Shown here piece after piece: positions 37,540-48,890 of a stretch of 64,000 bases of DNA. The notes under the pieces were generated by a model, which was not told the DNA's origin, made no database searches, and worked only from the letters and a program-made list of their open reading frames with translations. A program made the translations under genes and the position numbers. Position 1 is the first letter of the stretch. Each line of letters starts with the position of its first letter. This stretch comes from Botrytis cinerea B05.10 (lineage: Eukaryota > Ascomycota > Leotiomycetes > Helotiales > Sclerotiniaceae). Location of the stretch: assembly GCF_000143535.2 (NCBI RefSeq), contig NC_037314.1:2232001-2296000 (forward strand), read 5' to 3'.

Positions 37540-39282
37540 ATGGCCCGAAAGTACCTTGGAGGTTCTGGTGAGGCACTGACAGTATGGATATCCATTGCTG
37601 CTTCAACAGTTTTGGTTTTCTATGGCTACGATCAAGTAAGTGCTTTACCAGAATTATCAAAGATAATCTAGAGCGCTAACCATGTTAGGGTGTCTTTGGA
37701 AACGTTCTAGTTGGTGATGACTTTCTTCGAACCATGGAATATCCATCAACGAGTGTTCAAGGGACTCTAACTTCAGTCTACAATCTGGGCTGTTTCTTTG
37801 GAGCTCTTTCTACTATTTGGACTGGAGATCTTCTTGGTCGACCTAAAGTGATACTCCTAGGAAGTACCATTATTGCCATAGGTGCCCTCATTCAAACTGC
37901 GAGCTACGGCGTTGCGCAAATGATGGTGGGAAGAATAGTTGCGGGACTGGGAACAGGGATGAATACCGCAACTGCCGGTGTTTGGCAGGCTGAGACTAGC
38001 AAGATGAGAAGTCGTGGCAAACTTGTCATCATTCAGATGGCCAATTGTATTACTGGGTTCTCGATCTCCAATTGGCTTACGCTTGGATTTTCATTCGCCA
38101 AGGGTAGTGTGGCATGGAGATTTCCTTTGGCTTTTCAAATATGTGAGTCTCTAAAATGCTTTAATATTGTATTAGCCTAACAATAAAATAGTCTTCACTG
38201 CTGTAATCTGGGCACTGTGTCCATTCTTACCAGATTCGCCACGTCTGCTCATTAGAAAAGGGCGACACCAAGAGGCATACGAAGTTCTCGCAGCACTTGA
38301 AGGTCATGGCGCAACCATCGACTCTCCATCTGTGAAACAACAATTTAACATTATCAAAGACGTCTTGGATCGAGAACACATGAACACATATACTTGGTTC
38401 CAATTGCTGTCTGGTAAAGGCCCATCTGGGGTTTTAAAACGTATGATTCTAGGAGCCTGGATGCAAGCAATGAATCAAATCAGTGGTATAAATGTCACTA
38501 GTTATTACATGACATACGTTTTCATTCATGCACTAGGCATATCCGAATTGAGGTAAGAGCCCTTTAGTCTTCAGGTCGCTCGTAACTAACAAATAATCAG
38601 AGCACGCATTCTTGCAGCAGCAGGATCTGTCGACTATCTTATTTTCGCCGTTTTAGCCTACTTTGTAATTGAGCGATATGGTCGTCGACGTGTGATGATG
38701 GTTTCTGCATTCGCATGTTCTACTTGCTGGATCATCATCACCATCGTACTAGCATTGACTGTCTCTGATCCAGCACATAGCTATCAATACGGAGCTGTGG
38801 CAGTCTCATTCTTCTTCGCATTCTTTGCATCTTTTGGTATGGGTGTTTTAGGAGTTCCATGGCTCTACCCCACTGAGATCAATGCTCTCGAAATGCGTAC
38901 CAAGGGTGCATCCCTAGCTATGGCTACCAACTGGATTATGAATTATATGGTTGCCGAAGTAACCCCATCAGGAATCGCAAACCTTGGGTGGAAATTCTGG
39001 ATTATCTGGGCAGTCATTTGCGCGAGTTTCGTCCCGATTACATATTTCTTCTATCCGGAAACCGCGAACAGAAGCTTGGAGGATATTGATCGCTTCTTTG
39101 AGAGCAAACCTGGACTCTTCATTCACCGAAATAAGATAGCTACTCAGCTACAGAGACCACAAATATATGAAGAGGAAGACTTGAGACTTGGGAGAGTTGC
39201 GGAAGAGAAGGATTTTCAAAAGTCGAGTTCTAGCCCAGAAAGCGGTATTGAGGTTATGGAAGTGGAACACAAACTAGCGTAA
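37540..39282 (+). CDS. MFS sugar transporter
   Basis: Four exons: 37540-37635, 37689-38142, 38192-38552, 38601-39282; introns of 53, 49 and 48 nt; 530 aa. Twelve transmembrane segments are expected. Sugar-porter signatures are present: 'FYGYDQGVFGN' in TM1, 'GDLLGRPKVILLG' in the loop 2-3, 'GRIVAGLGTGMNTATAGVW' in TM4, 'LPDSPRLLIRKGR' after TM6, 'NQISGINVTSYYMTYV' in TM7, 'IERYGRRRVMM' in loop 8-9, and 'PETANRSLEDIDRFF' after TM12. 'NQISGIN' corresponds to the QQxxGxN sugar-binding motif with Asn in place of the first Gln. The protein imports a hexose or related sugar at the plasma membrane; the substrate is not predictable. The tail is Glu/Ser-rich. Confidence 0.93.
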
Positions 39283-40355
39283 AGGGGGGGATCTTTTGCC
39301 AACAAAATTGTTTGATTTCGTTCATATGCTTAAACTCATCGCTTAGTTCATGACCGGCTTATAGCCGCCTATAGTGTTCTAGCTTGAATTCTAATATAAA
39401 TTTTAAACAAAGGCCATCTTTTCTGTTATACTCTTTTCTGTTGTTTCATATACTACTTCTATTCACAAAGATCCTCGAATCATATCTTAATCCAAGGTTT
39501 TTGGAAATACTGCTGCTTTGGTAGAGTCCTAGACAAGACGGGTTGGGTAGGTTCTTCATGTAGTATTGTAACCCCTTGATTTAACTATCCGTCCATCTAT
39601 TGAGTTCCTACGGGCAAAAAAATTCGGGTGGTGTGTGAAGTTAGAATCATGATATAGCACAAATCGGGGGCGCAATGATTGTATTCGAGGAAGGAGAAGG
39701 TACAATTTAGAAGTTGCCTGCAACAAATCTCTCAGAGAATAGACATTTATGGTCCATTCGAAATATTGTAGCCATCCCCAACTTCGTGTGAAGTTTACAT
39801 TTTAGAAAATATCGAGTTGCAAGTGGAGATCAGTATTTCTTCTTGTGGCCTATACATCGTATGATACTTGGTTAAGATCTTTGAGTTAAGAGTCGTCGTC
39901 AGCTCATAATCAATAATATTCATAGTGATTCCATCGTTGTAACCATCTACGTAGAGATGTTTCCCCCAAAGAAGAAAAAGTCTTCAAATTTCGTTTCGTT
40001 TTCTTTGGCTTTCCATATATATAAGAAGTGTCGGCGTACAATTTTTTTTATAAAAAAATCATGAAATTGAATCATCGATGGCGATTACATTTTCGGCAGC
40101 AAGTAACTTTCTAGAAAATCCATCCATTCGCACTCATTCACTTTACGGTATTCACTATTGAAGCTGTACTTTATTGGGAAATTTCTCGAATTTTGAATAC
40201 GGCCCATTTAACATGCCAGATTAGAGAATACCCCAGAGAGTTCCTTATATAACTGTTAGTCTAACTCAATCTTATATGCACACAATCTTTTACATGAATC
40301 TCCAAGCTCACAACTTACATTCCAGAATCAACCATACACCATATCTCTTCCAAAA
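39283..40355. other. Intergenic region
   Basis: 3' UTR of the transporter and promoter of the next gene, AT-rich, with no supported ORF. Confidence 0.5.
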
Positions 40356-41156
40356 ATGAGCGCTGTTACCCGTAGCCACCAACCGCCCATCGTCACATCA
40401 GCCCTCGCAGATTACTGCATCAGGGTATCCTTCAAATGTCAAAGTTGCACCGAGCCCAACATCTTCGAAATCAAACGATGCGACAAAGCAGTTCAATCCA
40501 AGACATGGTACCACCCCTGCGAACACGCCGTCATTATCAAAGTCGCAAGTAAAGCCAGCATGTGTAAGAACTGCTGGGGTCTCGCAGATGCCTTGAGAAT
40601 TCCAATCTGGAAAGCCATGTATCACGAAGGACAGACAATCAGCAATACTTTTCTGGAGACGTTTGAGAATCTAGGACGTTTGGGATTTAAACTCAAGGAA
40701 AAAAGTCACGAGCAAATTCGGGTGAAGGGAGCAATCGTATGGGTGAAGAGATTAGCAGATGAAATTCCAGGTACAGAAGTTTATCTCCCCTGGCGCGCAT
40801 CACTGGATAATCTTGCCGACGAGATCGCCAAGCCAAAATGTATTTTCGGGGGCCAAATAAGCATTGCGAGCGTGTTGCAAGATCGTCCAGAATGCGCGGA
40901 GATCATAAGACGAAACGTCGTTGATATCATGGAGAAAACAGATGCTGCGGGAAAATTTCTGGAGGAAAGGGGATTTCTGATTGAAGGTCAGACTCTCGGT
41001 TGGGCATCTGCGTCTTATGGTGATGTGCAGACTGAGAGACATCTTTGGGGTTTTTTGCAGGGGAGTGGAGTAGTGAAGTCTGGGGATGATGGTCTGGTTG
41101 AAGTACGCAATTTCAAAAATGGGAAGAAGGTACAAGTTATGGGGGTGGGAAAATAG
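40356..41156 (+). CDS. Cys-containing protein of unknown function
   Basis: Single exon, 266 aa, ATG at 40356. The first 75 residues contain regularly placed Cys and His: 'CQSC' (about 28-31), 'RCDKAV', 'HPCEHAVI' and 'CKNCWG' (about 70-73). Two CxxC pairs with a Cys-x-His between them suggest a small zinc-binding module, but no named family comes to mind. The rest is hydrophilic with no signal peptide or membrane segment. The coding strand is C-rich early and G-rich late. It is isolated between a transporter and a P450 and probably independent of both. I judge it real from its length, codon pattern and clean start. Confidence 0.65.
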   Translation: MSAVTRSHQPPIVTSALADYCIRVSFKCQSCTEPNIFEIKRCDKAVQSKTWYHPCEHAVIIKVASKASMCKNCWGLADALRIPIWKAMYHEGQTISNTFLETFENLGRLGFKLKEKSHEQIRVKGAIVWVKRLADEIPGTEVYLPWRASLDNLADEIAKPKCIFGGQISIASVLQDRPECAEIIRRNVVDIMEKTDAAGKFLEERGFLIEGQTLGWASASYGDVQTERHLWGFLQGSGVVKSGDDGLVEVRNFKNGKKVQVMGVGK

Positions 41157-42345
41157 GGGTCCGCGGATGGGCTGACTGAGACTGACGATATGATGATGCT
41201 CTGGGTAGGAAACTGGGGAATACTTGCGATTTATCTCAAGCCTGAATTTTATGCTTCTGGTAGCGCTGGTTCCGCGTGGAATATTTGAGACCTTTTTTGA
41301 AAATCAACGAAGATTTACCAAGATTTTTGCTTTCTTAATACCTCTCATCATCAGGTCTGGTGGTCCACACTAATAAGTGAGATGGATAGCCTTTAATTAT
41401 AGTATTAAAAACTTTGATTCTTTGGATTATTAAAGGAATTTCCCAGTGACCAATGGGGCCTTTTTCTTTTCTCACAAATAGATAGGTTGTGAATGTAGAA
41501 TTCCATTTCTCAGATAATTAAGAATGATATAATTATCCCCTAGAAAAAATCAGGACTACGTGTTTTTAGATGATGTTGATGAACTTACCATGTAATGTTT
41601 GATACACGGTTTTTGGACTCACTTAATGATTACTATATCTTTTCACACATTATTGAATGGGTTAATAACTCATGTCGATACAATAGGTATTGTGTTACAT
41701 TAATAAATAATCCACAAATTGATAACTTTAGGAATCTCTTGGAGATAAAGTAAGATGACGTGCTGACATGTTCTACCCTAGACCTTACTATTTTCTCAGC
41801 ACTGTTCCATTGAGAAAGGAGCCCATGTTTGAATAACAATAGTTCACAGATCTTTCCAATTTTAACATGGCGAGTGAGTGGTGGTTAGGGCGAAAAATTT
41901 TGTCTACATGCGAGGGTATCCAGATATCAGTCACATAAGAACAGCAAATTAAACTTCAATTCAACATAGAAGGAAATCGAAGAATTATAGTAACAAGTGG
42001 AATATTCTGTTTGGTCGCTGCTTAAAAAATCAAAAAGGCAAGGCATTTATTTGTGCATGCAATATCATCATGAAAATTGATTAAAAATAATGTCATTTTT
42101 TGGTTATACTTCGAGTATAAGTTTTGAATCCTAAGTTCTATCCTAAGTTATATCATAGTGGGAGTACAGCTTCCGAGACTCGCTGTTTGTTTCTGATGGT
42201 TCTCAGTGGCAGTTCCGGTCAAAGCTGCATAAGTTCTAGACACACAGGTCTCTGTCCCGGCACACAATTATTCCCATCATTCTATCCATCCTTGCTAAGA
42301 CATGGATTGCCAAGATGGCAATGCACGATCCCATTCATCAGACCT
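41157..42345. other. Convergent intergenic region
   Basis: AT-rich, about 1.2 kb, with no supported gene. The plus frame at 42124-42513 is antisense to the P450 3' end. Confidence 0.5.
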
Positions 42346-44105
42346 TCAATTTCTAACCAACTTGACTCTGCATGGAAGTCCATCACTTGGATGAGCAGCT
42401 CCAGACAGAATTTGGTAAGCCCTATCTCCCTCGATTGTTCTCGGACCAGCCTTTGGATGAAGAGTATCCCACTCCTCATACACACTCCTAATTTCAAATT
42501 CTCTCGAAGTTAAAGCAAGAAAAACCTTCATCTCTATCATCGCAAGTTCTTGGCCAATGCATTTACGTGGTCCAAACTCAAATGGTCGGTAGGTGCCTTT
42601 CCTGGGGTATAAACGGTGATCTTCTTCAACGAGCCAGCGTTCTGGAAGAAATTCGTTTGGTTGGGGCCAGTATAGAGGATCACGTTGAATAGCGTGCGAG
42701 TTTGACCATACCATGAATCCGTCGGTGGGGAATTGAAGTCCGTCGGATCCCGACATAAAGTAGCCGGGCTCACCGCTACGAGCACTTGAAGCAGAGGGAT
42801 ACAATCGTAGGGTTTCTTTTGCAACAGCCATAGTATAAGAAAGTCGGTTCAAAATGTAAGGATCTTCTTCGATTTTTCTTGCAGCTTCTTTGTGGTCTGG
42901 GCCTAGAATCATATCATGCTCGGCAATTAGCAGCTGACGGGCCTTGGGATTTGTCCAAAGTAGATGAAGAGCATAGCACATGGTACTACTTGTTGTATCA
43001 TGACCGGCAAAGATAAAGACTCTTAATTGAGATGTGGCGATGTCTCTAAAAGCGGTGTCCATGGCGTTAATGGTGTGGTCTCCAGGCCTGCTAGCAAGAT
43101 AGTTATCCAGAGCGAGGTCGATGATTGATCTGCTGCGAGTGCCTTGGATGCCTTTACCATCAACATTTCGGCGTTTCAAGCGCATATCCAACTCTCCCCA
43201 AATGTATTTTACCATTTGACGACTGTTCCACCAGTTCATGAAAGGGCGAATAGGATTATATCGTTGCAATGGATTTACTTCGTGACCAAATGATAACCAA
43301 TCGAGCTGATTGAGCAATGCAGAAACAAAATCGTTTGTCTCGAGCTGCGAATTCAAGTGCGTGTCCCTAAAAGCTCTTAGAACTTGTTCCAAATGACAGT
43401 GACTTCAAGTGGTATACTTACAACGCCATCCTACTGATAATATCCAGGTTTAATCTAGTTGTTAAATGATCCATGATTACGATATCCGATTTCGAGGCTG
43501 CCTTTCTCAGAATCTCGCAGAATACGGACATATCCTTCATCAAATCAGGAACTAAAGTCATAAGATGACCAGCGCTGAAACCTGGATTAAAGATAGATCT
43601 CCATTTCCTCCATTCTTTGCCATCCATTGAGACCAAGTCGTTTCCACCTGTCATGGGCTTCAGGTATTCACGCATGGCATGGAACTTAGGGAGCGGGTGT
43701 GATTGAGTCATCTGATAGGCTGCATCTGGGCCTACAACAACCAGAATCTCACCACCAAAGGGCCATGTATCGAGGTAGAACAGCGGGCCAAGGTTAGGAT
43801 AGCGGAGTTTGATCTGATGTGGAAGGACATGACGATGAATATCTCCAGGTAATTGAGATACAATTTCGCCCATCAATTTCAAATGGCCAAAGATAGGGTG
43901 ATGCGGAGGCATTGGCTACAAGACTTGGTTAGCTAGAAGATCATAAAGAGTGAGATTGACATTAGCAATAACTTACCAAGCCATCCTTCTGCATACGTTG
44001 AAACTTGCGACGAACGCAGTATAGTTCAATAAAGAATTTAGTAACTTTGATACCAACTATCATGAAGCAAGCAAGAATAAGAAGACGCCAGCCTGTGAGA
44101 CCCAT
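42346..44105 (-). CDS. Cytochrome P450 monooxygenase
   Basis: Three exons: 44105-43977, 43915-43422, 43366-42346; introns of 61 and 55 nt; 547 aa. Residues 3-25 are a hydrophobic signal anchor, placing it on the ER. After the proline hinge ('PMPPHHPIFGH') come all the class signatures: oxygen-binding 'AGHDTTS' (328-334), 'KETLR' ExxR (about 391-395), 'FLPERW', and the heme loop 'FEFGPRKCIG' with Cys477 as iron ligand. The sequence resembles the fungal P450s often labelled StcB-like, but I cannot assign a CYP family or substrate. It lies 2.6 kb from the repeat precursor gene and points the same way, so it may belong to the peptide cluster; P450s occur in ustiloxin-type clusters. Confidence 0.92.
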
Positions 44106-46750
44106 AACGAAGTGATTATTGAGGAACAACATCTTTTCACGAGGCCAGGTAAGAAAATTTGTGAAGTATCAAGCAGAGTGCAAAGTAATGAGAAATTTCT
44201 AAAGATTGTATGCAAACTGAATGAGTGTGAGGCGATATGAAAATAATTAGAAAGTGGGGACATGGATGACTTGAGCATACGACAGTTGGTTGGCACTAGA
44301 GAAGGGATTCTTGTAAACATATAGAGCGTATCTAGGTATTAAAGTAGCTCGCTGGAGGTTCCGTACCATGAACCGAATTCCGTTTATAAGATTACTGCTC
44401 AAGATTTTAAATGAGCTAGCTGATACAACTTGAGTGAATACATCGAAATTTTCCGCGCTAAGAGTAAATGAATGACGCTAGTACCAATTCTCATAGAAGT
44501 CTACTTCTTCAAAACATAGACATTCTTCTCAGAGGGTCATATCTAGCTCAAAGGCTATCCCTGTACATAGAATAGACAACTTCGAGGTTCCTTCTTGCAA
44601 AATTTCAATGGCCTAGGGCTGATATTAAATTCGCTAAAGACTAGCTCTAACCAATAAGCGAAGTATTATGACCAGCTCCCTAATCTCATTCATCGGAAGT
44701 TCAAAGGATCTCTAAATTTTTCCCTCTCACATGGAGTGAATACATGAGGGGAAATTGGGTAGTAATATATAATTTCGAGTGAAAGGGTCCTATTATTCAT
44801 CTATTGCAGAGAAACTGATATTCTCCTTTACTCCGTTTGATCCAACTTGGGCTCGATCTGAATAGCTCAGATTTAATATGAATATCATTTCTTCGGGGCC
44901 TAGGTAGTATCCGAAAGATACTATCTACATGTGATATAATTCATCATTAAAGTTGAGTGAATAATACTCATTGGTCATCTAGATATTACTGATATGGCCA
45001 ACCACTGAAGGTGAAATGCTGAAAATTGGACAGTCCACTTGGAGATTATATGGTGAGTAAAACGTTTCGAGTTTGGACCAGGAACCATCGAATAGACCTT
45101 CTGATCACCTGTGCTCGGGATAAGAATGCACTGAATGATACAAAAGATAAGACTTGCAGAAGGAAGTGAATATGAATATCGGGACATTTGTTCAAAGCGA
45201 TTTGCTATTGACGGAATATTTGTATATACTTGGGAAACCCCATCCAATGACTCGAACCGTTAATAAAACACACACTTCAAATTACAAAGGAAGCTGCGGC
45301 GTAGCAGTTTTATTAGCAGGAGGTTGCCAGCAGAAAAAAAATACTCTGACAAATTCAAAGGACATTATTTTTTCATGGGGAAGTGATATACACTTGTAAA
45401 CTACTATCGTAACCCAATATTCCAACTCGGAATGCTTCTAGAAATATTCAACTTTGTGATGAGGTTGACGTTTTACACAAAAAGGTCTTGAGACGATGAG
45501 TGACCGATGTCTAAGCATAGGGTAAAAGGTGAAATTAAATCTTGAAACGGGATCGAATAATTGTTGCTTGCTACTATCTTATATGGTTGAAAGTTTACAT
45601 CAATTGATTGTTCGCTATCTACTAAAGGAATGGCTTAATATATGCGTACCAAACACAAGTGTAGGGGCAATTCCATCGCTTCCTTGAGCATAGCAAAACT
45701 TTGTACTCTTTTCTGTCTGCTACTTTGCAAACCACACAGGATTTATCAAGACTGTCATCAAAAAGACACCCATCAAGCTTAAATTTACAACCAGCATCGC
45801 CCGAAACACTCTTATCAGACTGCTCCCAAGAACGAACTCCTGAAGCATGCAGCCAACTTTGTCTCCAATGGTACGGATGCTAATCTCTGTCTGACTGTCT
45901 GAAACGTGGAAGTCTCTGGCACAGATATGTATTCTGAAGCATAGGGTAGACTTTCAGCTAGCAGGTGAATTGTACTCAAAGATCTTGAAGCATGTTGAAT
46001 GGTTTGCTACGCACCTGGTAGGATGCATAGTACACACCTATGGAATATCCCAGCCTCAGAAATCAAGGCAGATAAGTTTCCCACTAGTGTATGTAAGCAA
46101 CGTTGATTGGCCTTTGGCATACCCCACAACACGTTGCGCGCTACGCGACTTTGAGAGCTCAACGAACATCTGTCACTTCACTTGTCATTCTTGATCTCGA
46201 TTACATGCATTCAACTAAGACTTCACGACTAAACGAGTAATCTCCAAATCATAAGACGGGAAGCTGTTTATAAATAGCATACGCATATGTCAAGGGCTGA
46301 TCTGCGTGCGCAGAATGATTTGCTTAGTGGTAGATCAAAAGCGGTGTAACAACATTTACCTCCGTCGATGACACGTTGTGTGTCAAAGGACTACTGAAAC
46401 ACATACCAAGTCTATTACGGCGAAAAATCATAACAGATCTAGAAGAAAGATCTGGCAAACTGATACAACTACGCTGGAGTGAAATCGGATAGCACGCCTT
46501 CGATCTGAGAATGGAAAAGTACACGAACAGAACACATTCACATTCAAAAGATATAGATTGAAACCGTGGAAGGGTTTAAATAATATGAATGCACTACTCG
46601 GGAAGTGATGAGCTCAAAAAGCGAATCTCTGAACCGCAAAACCCAGTTTTATATTTAACATCAGACACATTCAGTTTCCTTCGCACTTCTACTTTGCTCA
46701 TCCCGATCAATGACATCCCTTCAATTGTAATCCACAACATCGTCAGAAAG
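44106..46750. other. Intergenic region between P450 and precursor gene
   Basis: About 2.6 kb, AT-rich. I searched it on both strands for a DUF3328/UstYa gene (HxxHC type motifs) and found none. Frames at 45154-45399, 45701-45883 and 45970-46194 have no features. Confidence 0.45.
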
Positions 46751-47525
46751 CTAGTAATCTCCATCATTTCTCTTCTCTTCTGTAAGAGCTGCGTCCCGTT
46801 TGGTAATAGCTTCTTCCAAGCTAGCAACATCTTCGTCCCGCTTGTACTCCAAGGCGTCGTCGTCTCTCTTGTACTCTAGGATCTCGTCATCTCTCTTGTA
46901 CTCTAAGGCCTCGTCATCTCTCTTGTACTCTAGGATGTCGTCGCCTCTCTTGTACTCTAGGATGTCGTCATCTCTCTTGTACTCTAGGATGTCGTCATCT
47001 CTCTTGTACTCTAAGGCGTCGTCGTCTCTCTTGTACTCTAAGGCGTCGTCGTCTCTCTTGTACTCTAAGGCCTCGTCATCTCTCTTGTACTCTAAGGCGT
47101 CGTCGTCTCTCTTGTACTCTAAGGCCTCGTCATCTCTCTTGTACTCTAAGGCGTCGTCGTCTCTCTTGTACTCTAAGGCCTCGTCATCTCTCTTGTACTC
47201 TAGGATGTCGTCGCCTCTCTTGTACTCTAGGATGTCGTCATCTCTCTTGTACTCTAAGGCGTCGTCGTCTCTCTTGTAGTCCAAGAGAAGATCGCCTCTT
47301 TTGTACTCTAAGGCATCCCCGCCTCTCTTGTACTCAAGGGCATCTTCGCCTCTCTTGTAATCTAGGAGAAGATCGCTTCTCTTAGAGGGAGAAGAAGGGT
47401 TCTCGAATGCTATTCTAAGTCTCAGGGTATGTTCAAATTTCGAGAGTGGTTGATATATACTTACAAATCGCACGTCCTGAGGTATAGCCAACGAAGGCGA
47501 TGATGATGAGCTTCGAGTAATGCAT
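46751..47525 (-). CDS. Secreted Kex2-processed repeat precursor peptide (RiPP precursor candidate)
   Basis: Two exons, 47525-47465 and 47409-46751; intron 47410-47464 (GTAAGT...AATAG) in phase 1; 239 aa. Residues 1-20 ('MHYSKLIIIAFVGYTSGRAI') are a signal peptide. Residues 22-31 form a short leader ending in Lys-Arg. Residues 32-211 are exactly 20 nine-residue units, consensus D-D-D-(A/I)-L-E-Y-K-R; Leu5, Tyr7, Lys8 and Arg9 are invariant. A tail with two more Lys-Arg sites (residues 224-225 and 233-234) ends in 'NDGDY'. Kex2 would cut after each KR in the Golgi, releasing 20 acidic heptapeptides after Kex1 trimming. Fungal RiPP precursors of the ustiloxin/phomopsin (dikaritin) group have this architecture. 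A tyrosinase gene is divergent 1.4 kb away. The product is not known; an unmodified secreted peptide is the alternative. Confidence 0.85.
46838..47377 (-). repeat. 27-bp tandem repeat array, 20 units, coding
   Basis: Exactly 540 bases = 20 x 27 encode the nonapeptide units. Position 4 is Ala in 12 units, Ile in 6 and Leu in 2. The outer 5' units (1-4) are more divergent (SDLLLDY, GEDALEY, GGDALEY, GDLLLDY) than the internal ones. Identical neighbours and alternating DDE/DDD units indicate recent expansion by unequal exchange. Confidence 0.95.
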
Positions 47526-48890
47526 AGTGAATAAAGGTCGACTTGGTTTAGAAAATATGGGAAGTGGAAAATTTTGTTTGTAATTCGATTGAAGTGTTCG
47601 AGTGGAATAAGTGAATCTCAGAAGTTCTGCTGTTGGTTACTTTAAATCAACGAATTTTTCTCGAGTGAAAAATAGTATAATCTCAATTTCAGTTTGAAGA
47701 AAGCTCTATATATTATAGATTGGGCGGTGTAAAATTGTCAATCGGTTGGAAGAAATCTTTCTGTGCTGCATCTCTGCAAGACAGCATGCTGCTAGTCAGT
47801 ATGTTTTTCTGTGTATCATACACAACGAATCAGTTTGCCACTGTTTAGAAAATGAGAGAAAACTTGGATTCTCAAATCTATTCATCCTGCGAAGACTCGC
47901 GTATTGGAACACATGCAACACAGCAGTCAATGTCTTGATTTACATGTCTTACGATACCGAGACTATGGTGGGTCTCTTCTGTCAGACAGTACAACAAAGC
48001 CTTGAGGTCCATCTTTTCTTTTTGTCAGATTCGGGGGTCTACTTCTTACTAGAGAAAGACGATTACTTTCCCGAATCCCGATCTCTATCTCGGATCTTAG
48101 GGAGATACGGTACCACACTGAATACTATACGCACGCTAGTCCCGCTGATAACAATACGGGCTAAGTTAGCCTCCAGGGCGCTTATCATGTTTCATTTCTA
48201 CCAAAACCCCAAACTCATGCCTAATCTAATATCCAGTCTCTACTCCTCCAGGAATATTGCCAAGATTCAATATAGGCACTCAAATCTTTCTCACACGATC
48301 TTCTTCACAATACGGTTTGCAGAGTAAGATTCCAGATAGATATGAAGTTATCTATATCTTGAAACGGGGGAAGTTTGTGGTTGATCATACCTACAGGGTG
48401 TCAACTCTGTGACTACCTCTAGTTGCAGCAACGATGCATGCAAGGCAACTGAAACACACGGACTACAATTTATGATGCAATGCGTGTGATGATCTCTATC
48501 CGAAGACAAGTATGACTAGAGAATGAAATAGGCGAAAATGGTAGGTAAAGCCTTTTGATCGACAAATTAGAAAGTTACCAAAAGTAATAAAAAAAATGAC
48601 AGCTGCTGAAACTTCAAAACACGTGCGTTTTTGTTATGTAGCAACTATTGAGTTTCATTACATTTTGATGACGCTTAAAATTAGTCTATCCCCGAGAATG
48701 GTCGATCAATGACCTCACGTTGGAGAATTTTCTTTACACTCCAAGCAGGAGCATAGATTCCAGTGAATTCTGATGGTCACCAAAGCTTTAGAATATTGCG
48801 AAATATTGAGTGTTACTATCTAAATTGTTTATCGATTCAGTCTCATAAGTTAATACAAGCACTGCCATATCTCGATATTCAAACCTAAGT
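47526..48890. other. Divergent promoter region of the precursor and tyrosinase genes
   Basis: 1.37 kb between two divergent genes. The 193-codon plus frame at 47746-48327 begins with TTG, has no domain and no good ATG, so I do not call it. A shared control region is likely; I see no obvious palindromic operator. Confidence 0.45.

Noticed and set aside
46800..47279. 159-codon plus frame with SSLLYSKA-type repeats
   Set aside because: It is the antisense of the 27-bp array; a repeat with length divisible by three opens other frames automatically. The minus strand has the signal peptide, intron and Kex2 sites.
47746..48327. 193-codon plus frame between precursor and tyrosinase
   Set aside because: Starts with TTG, has no usable ATG near the start, no domain, no signal peptide, and is not joined to the tyrosinase by good splice sites.
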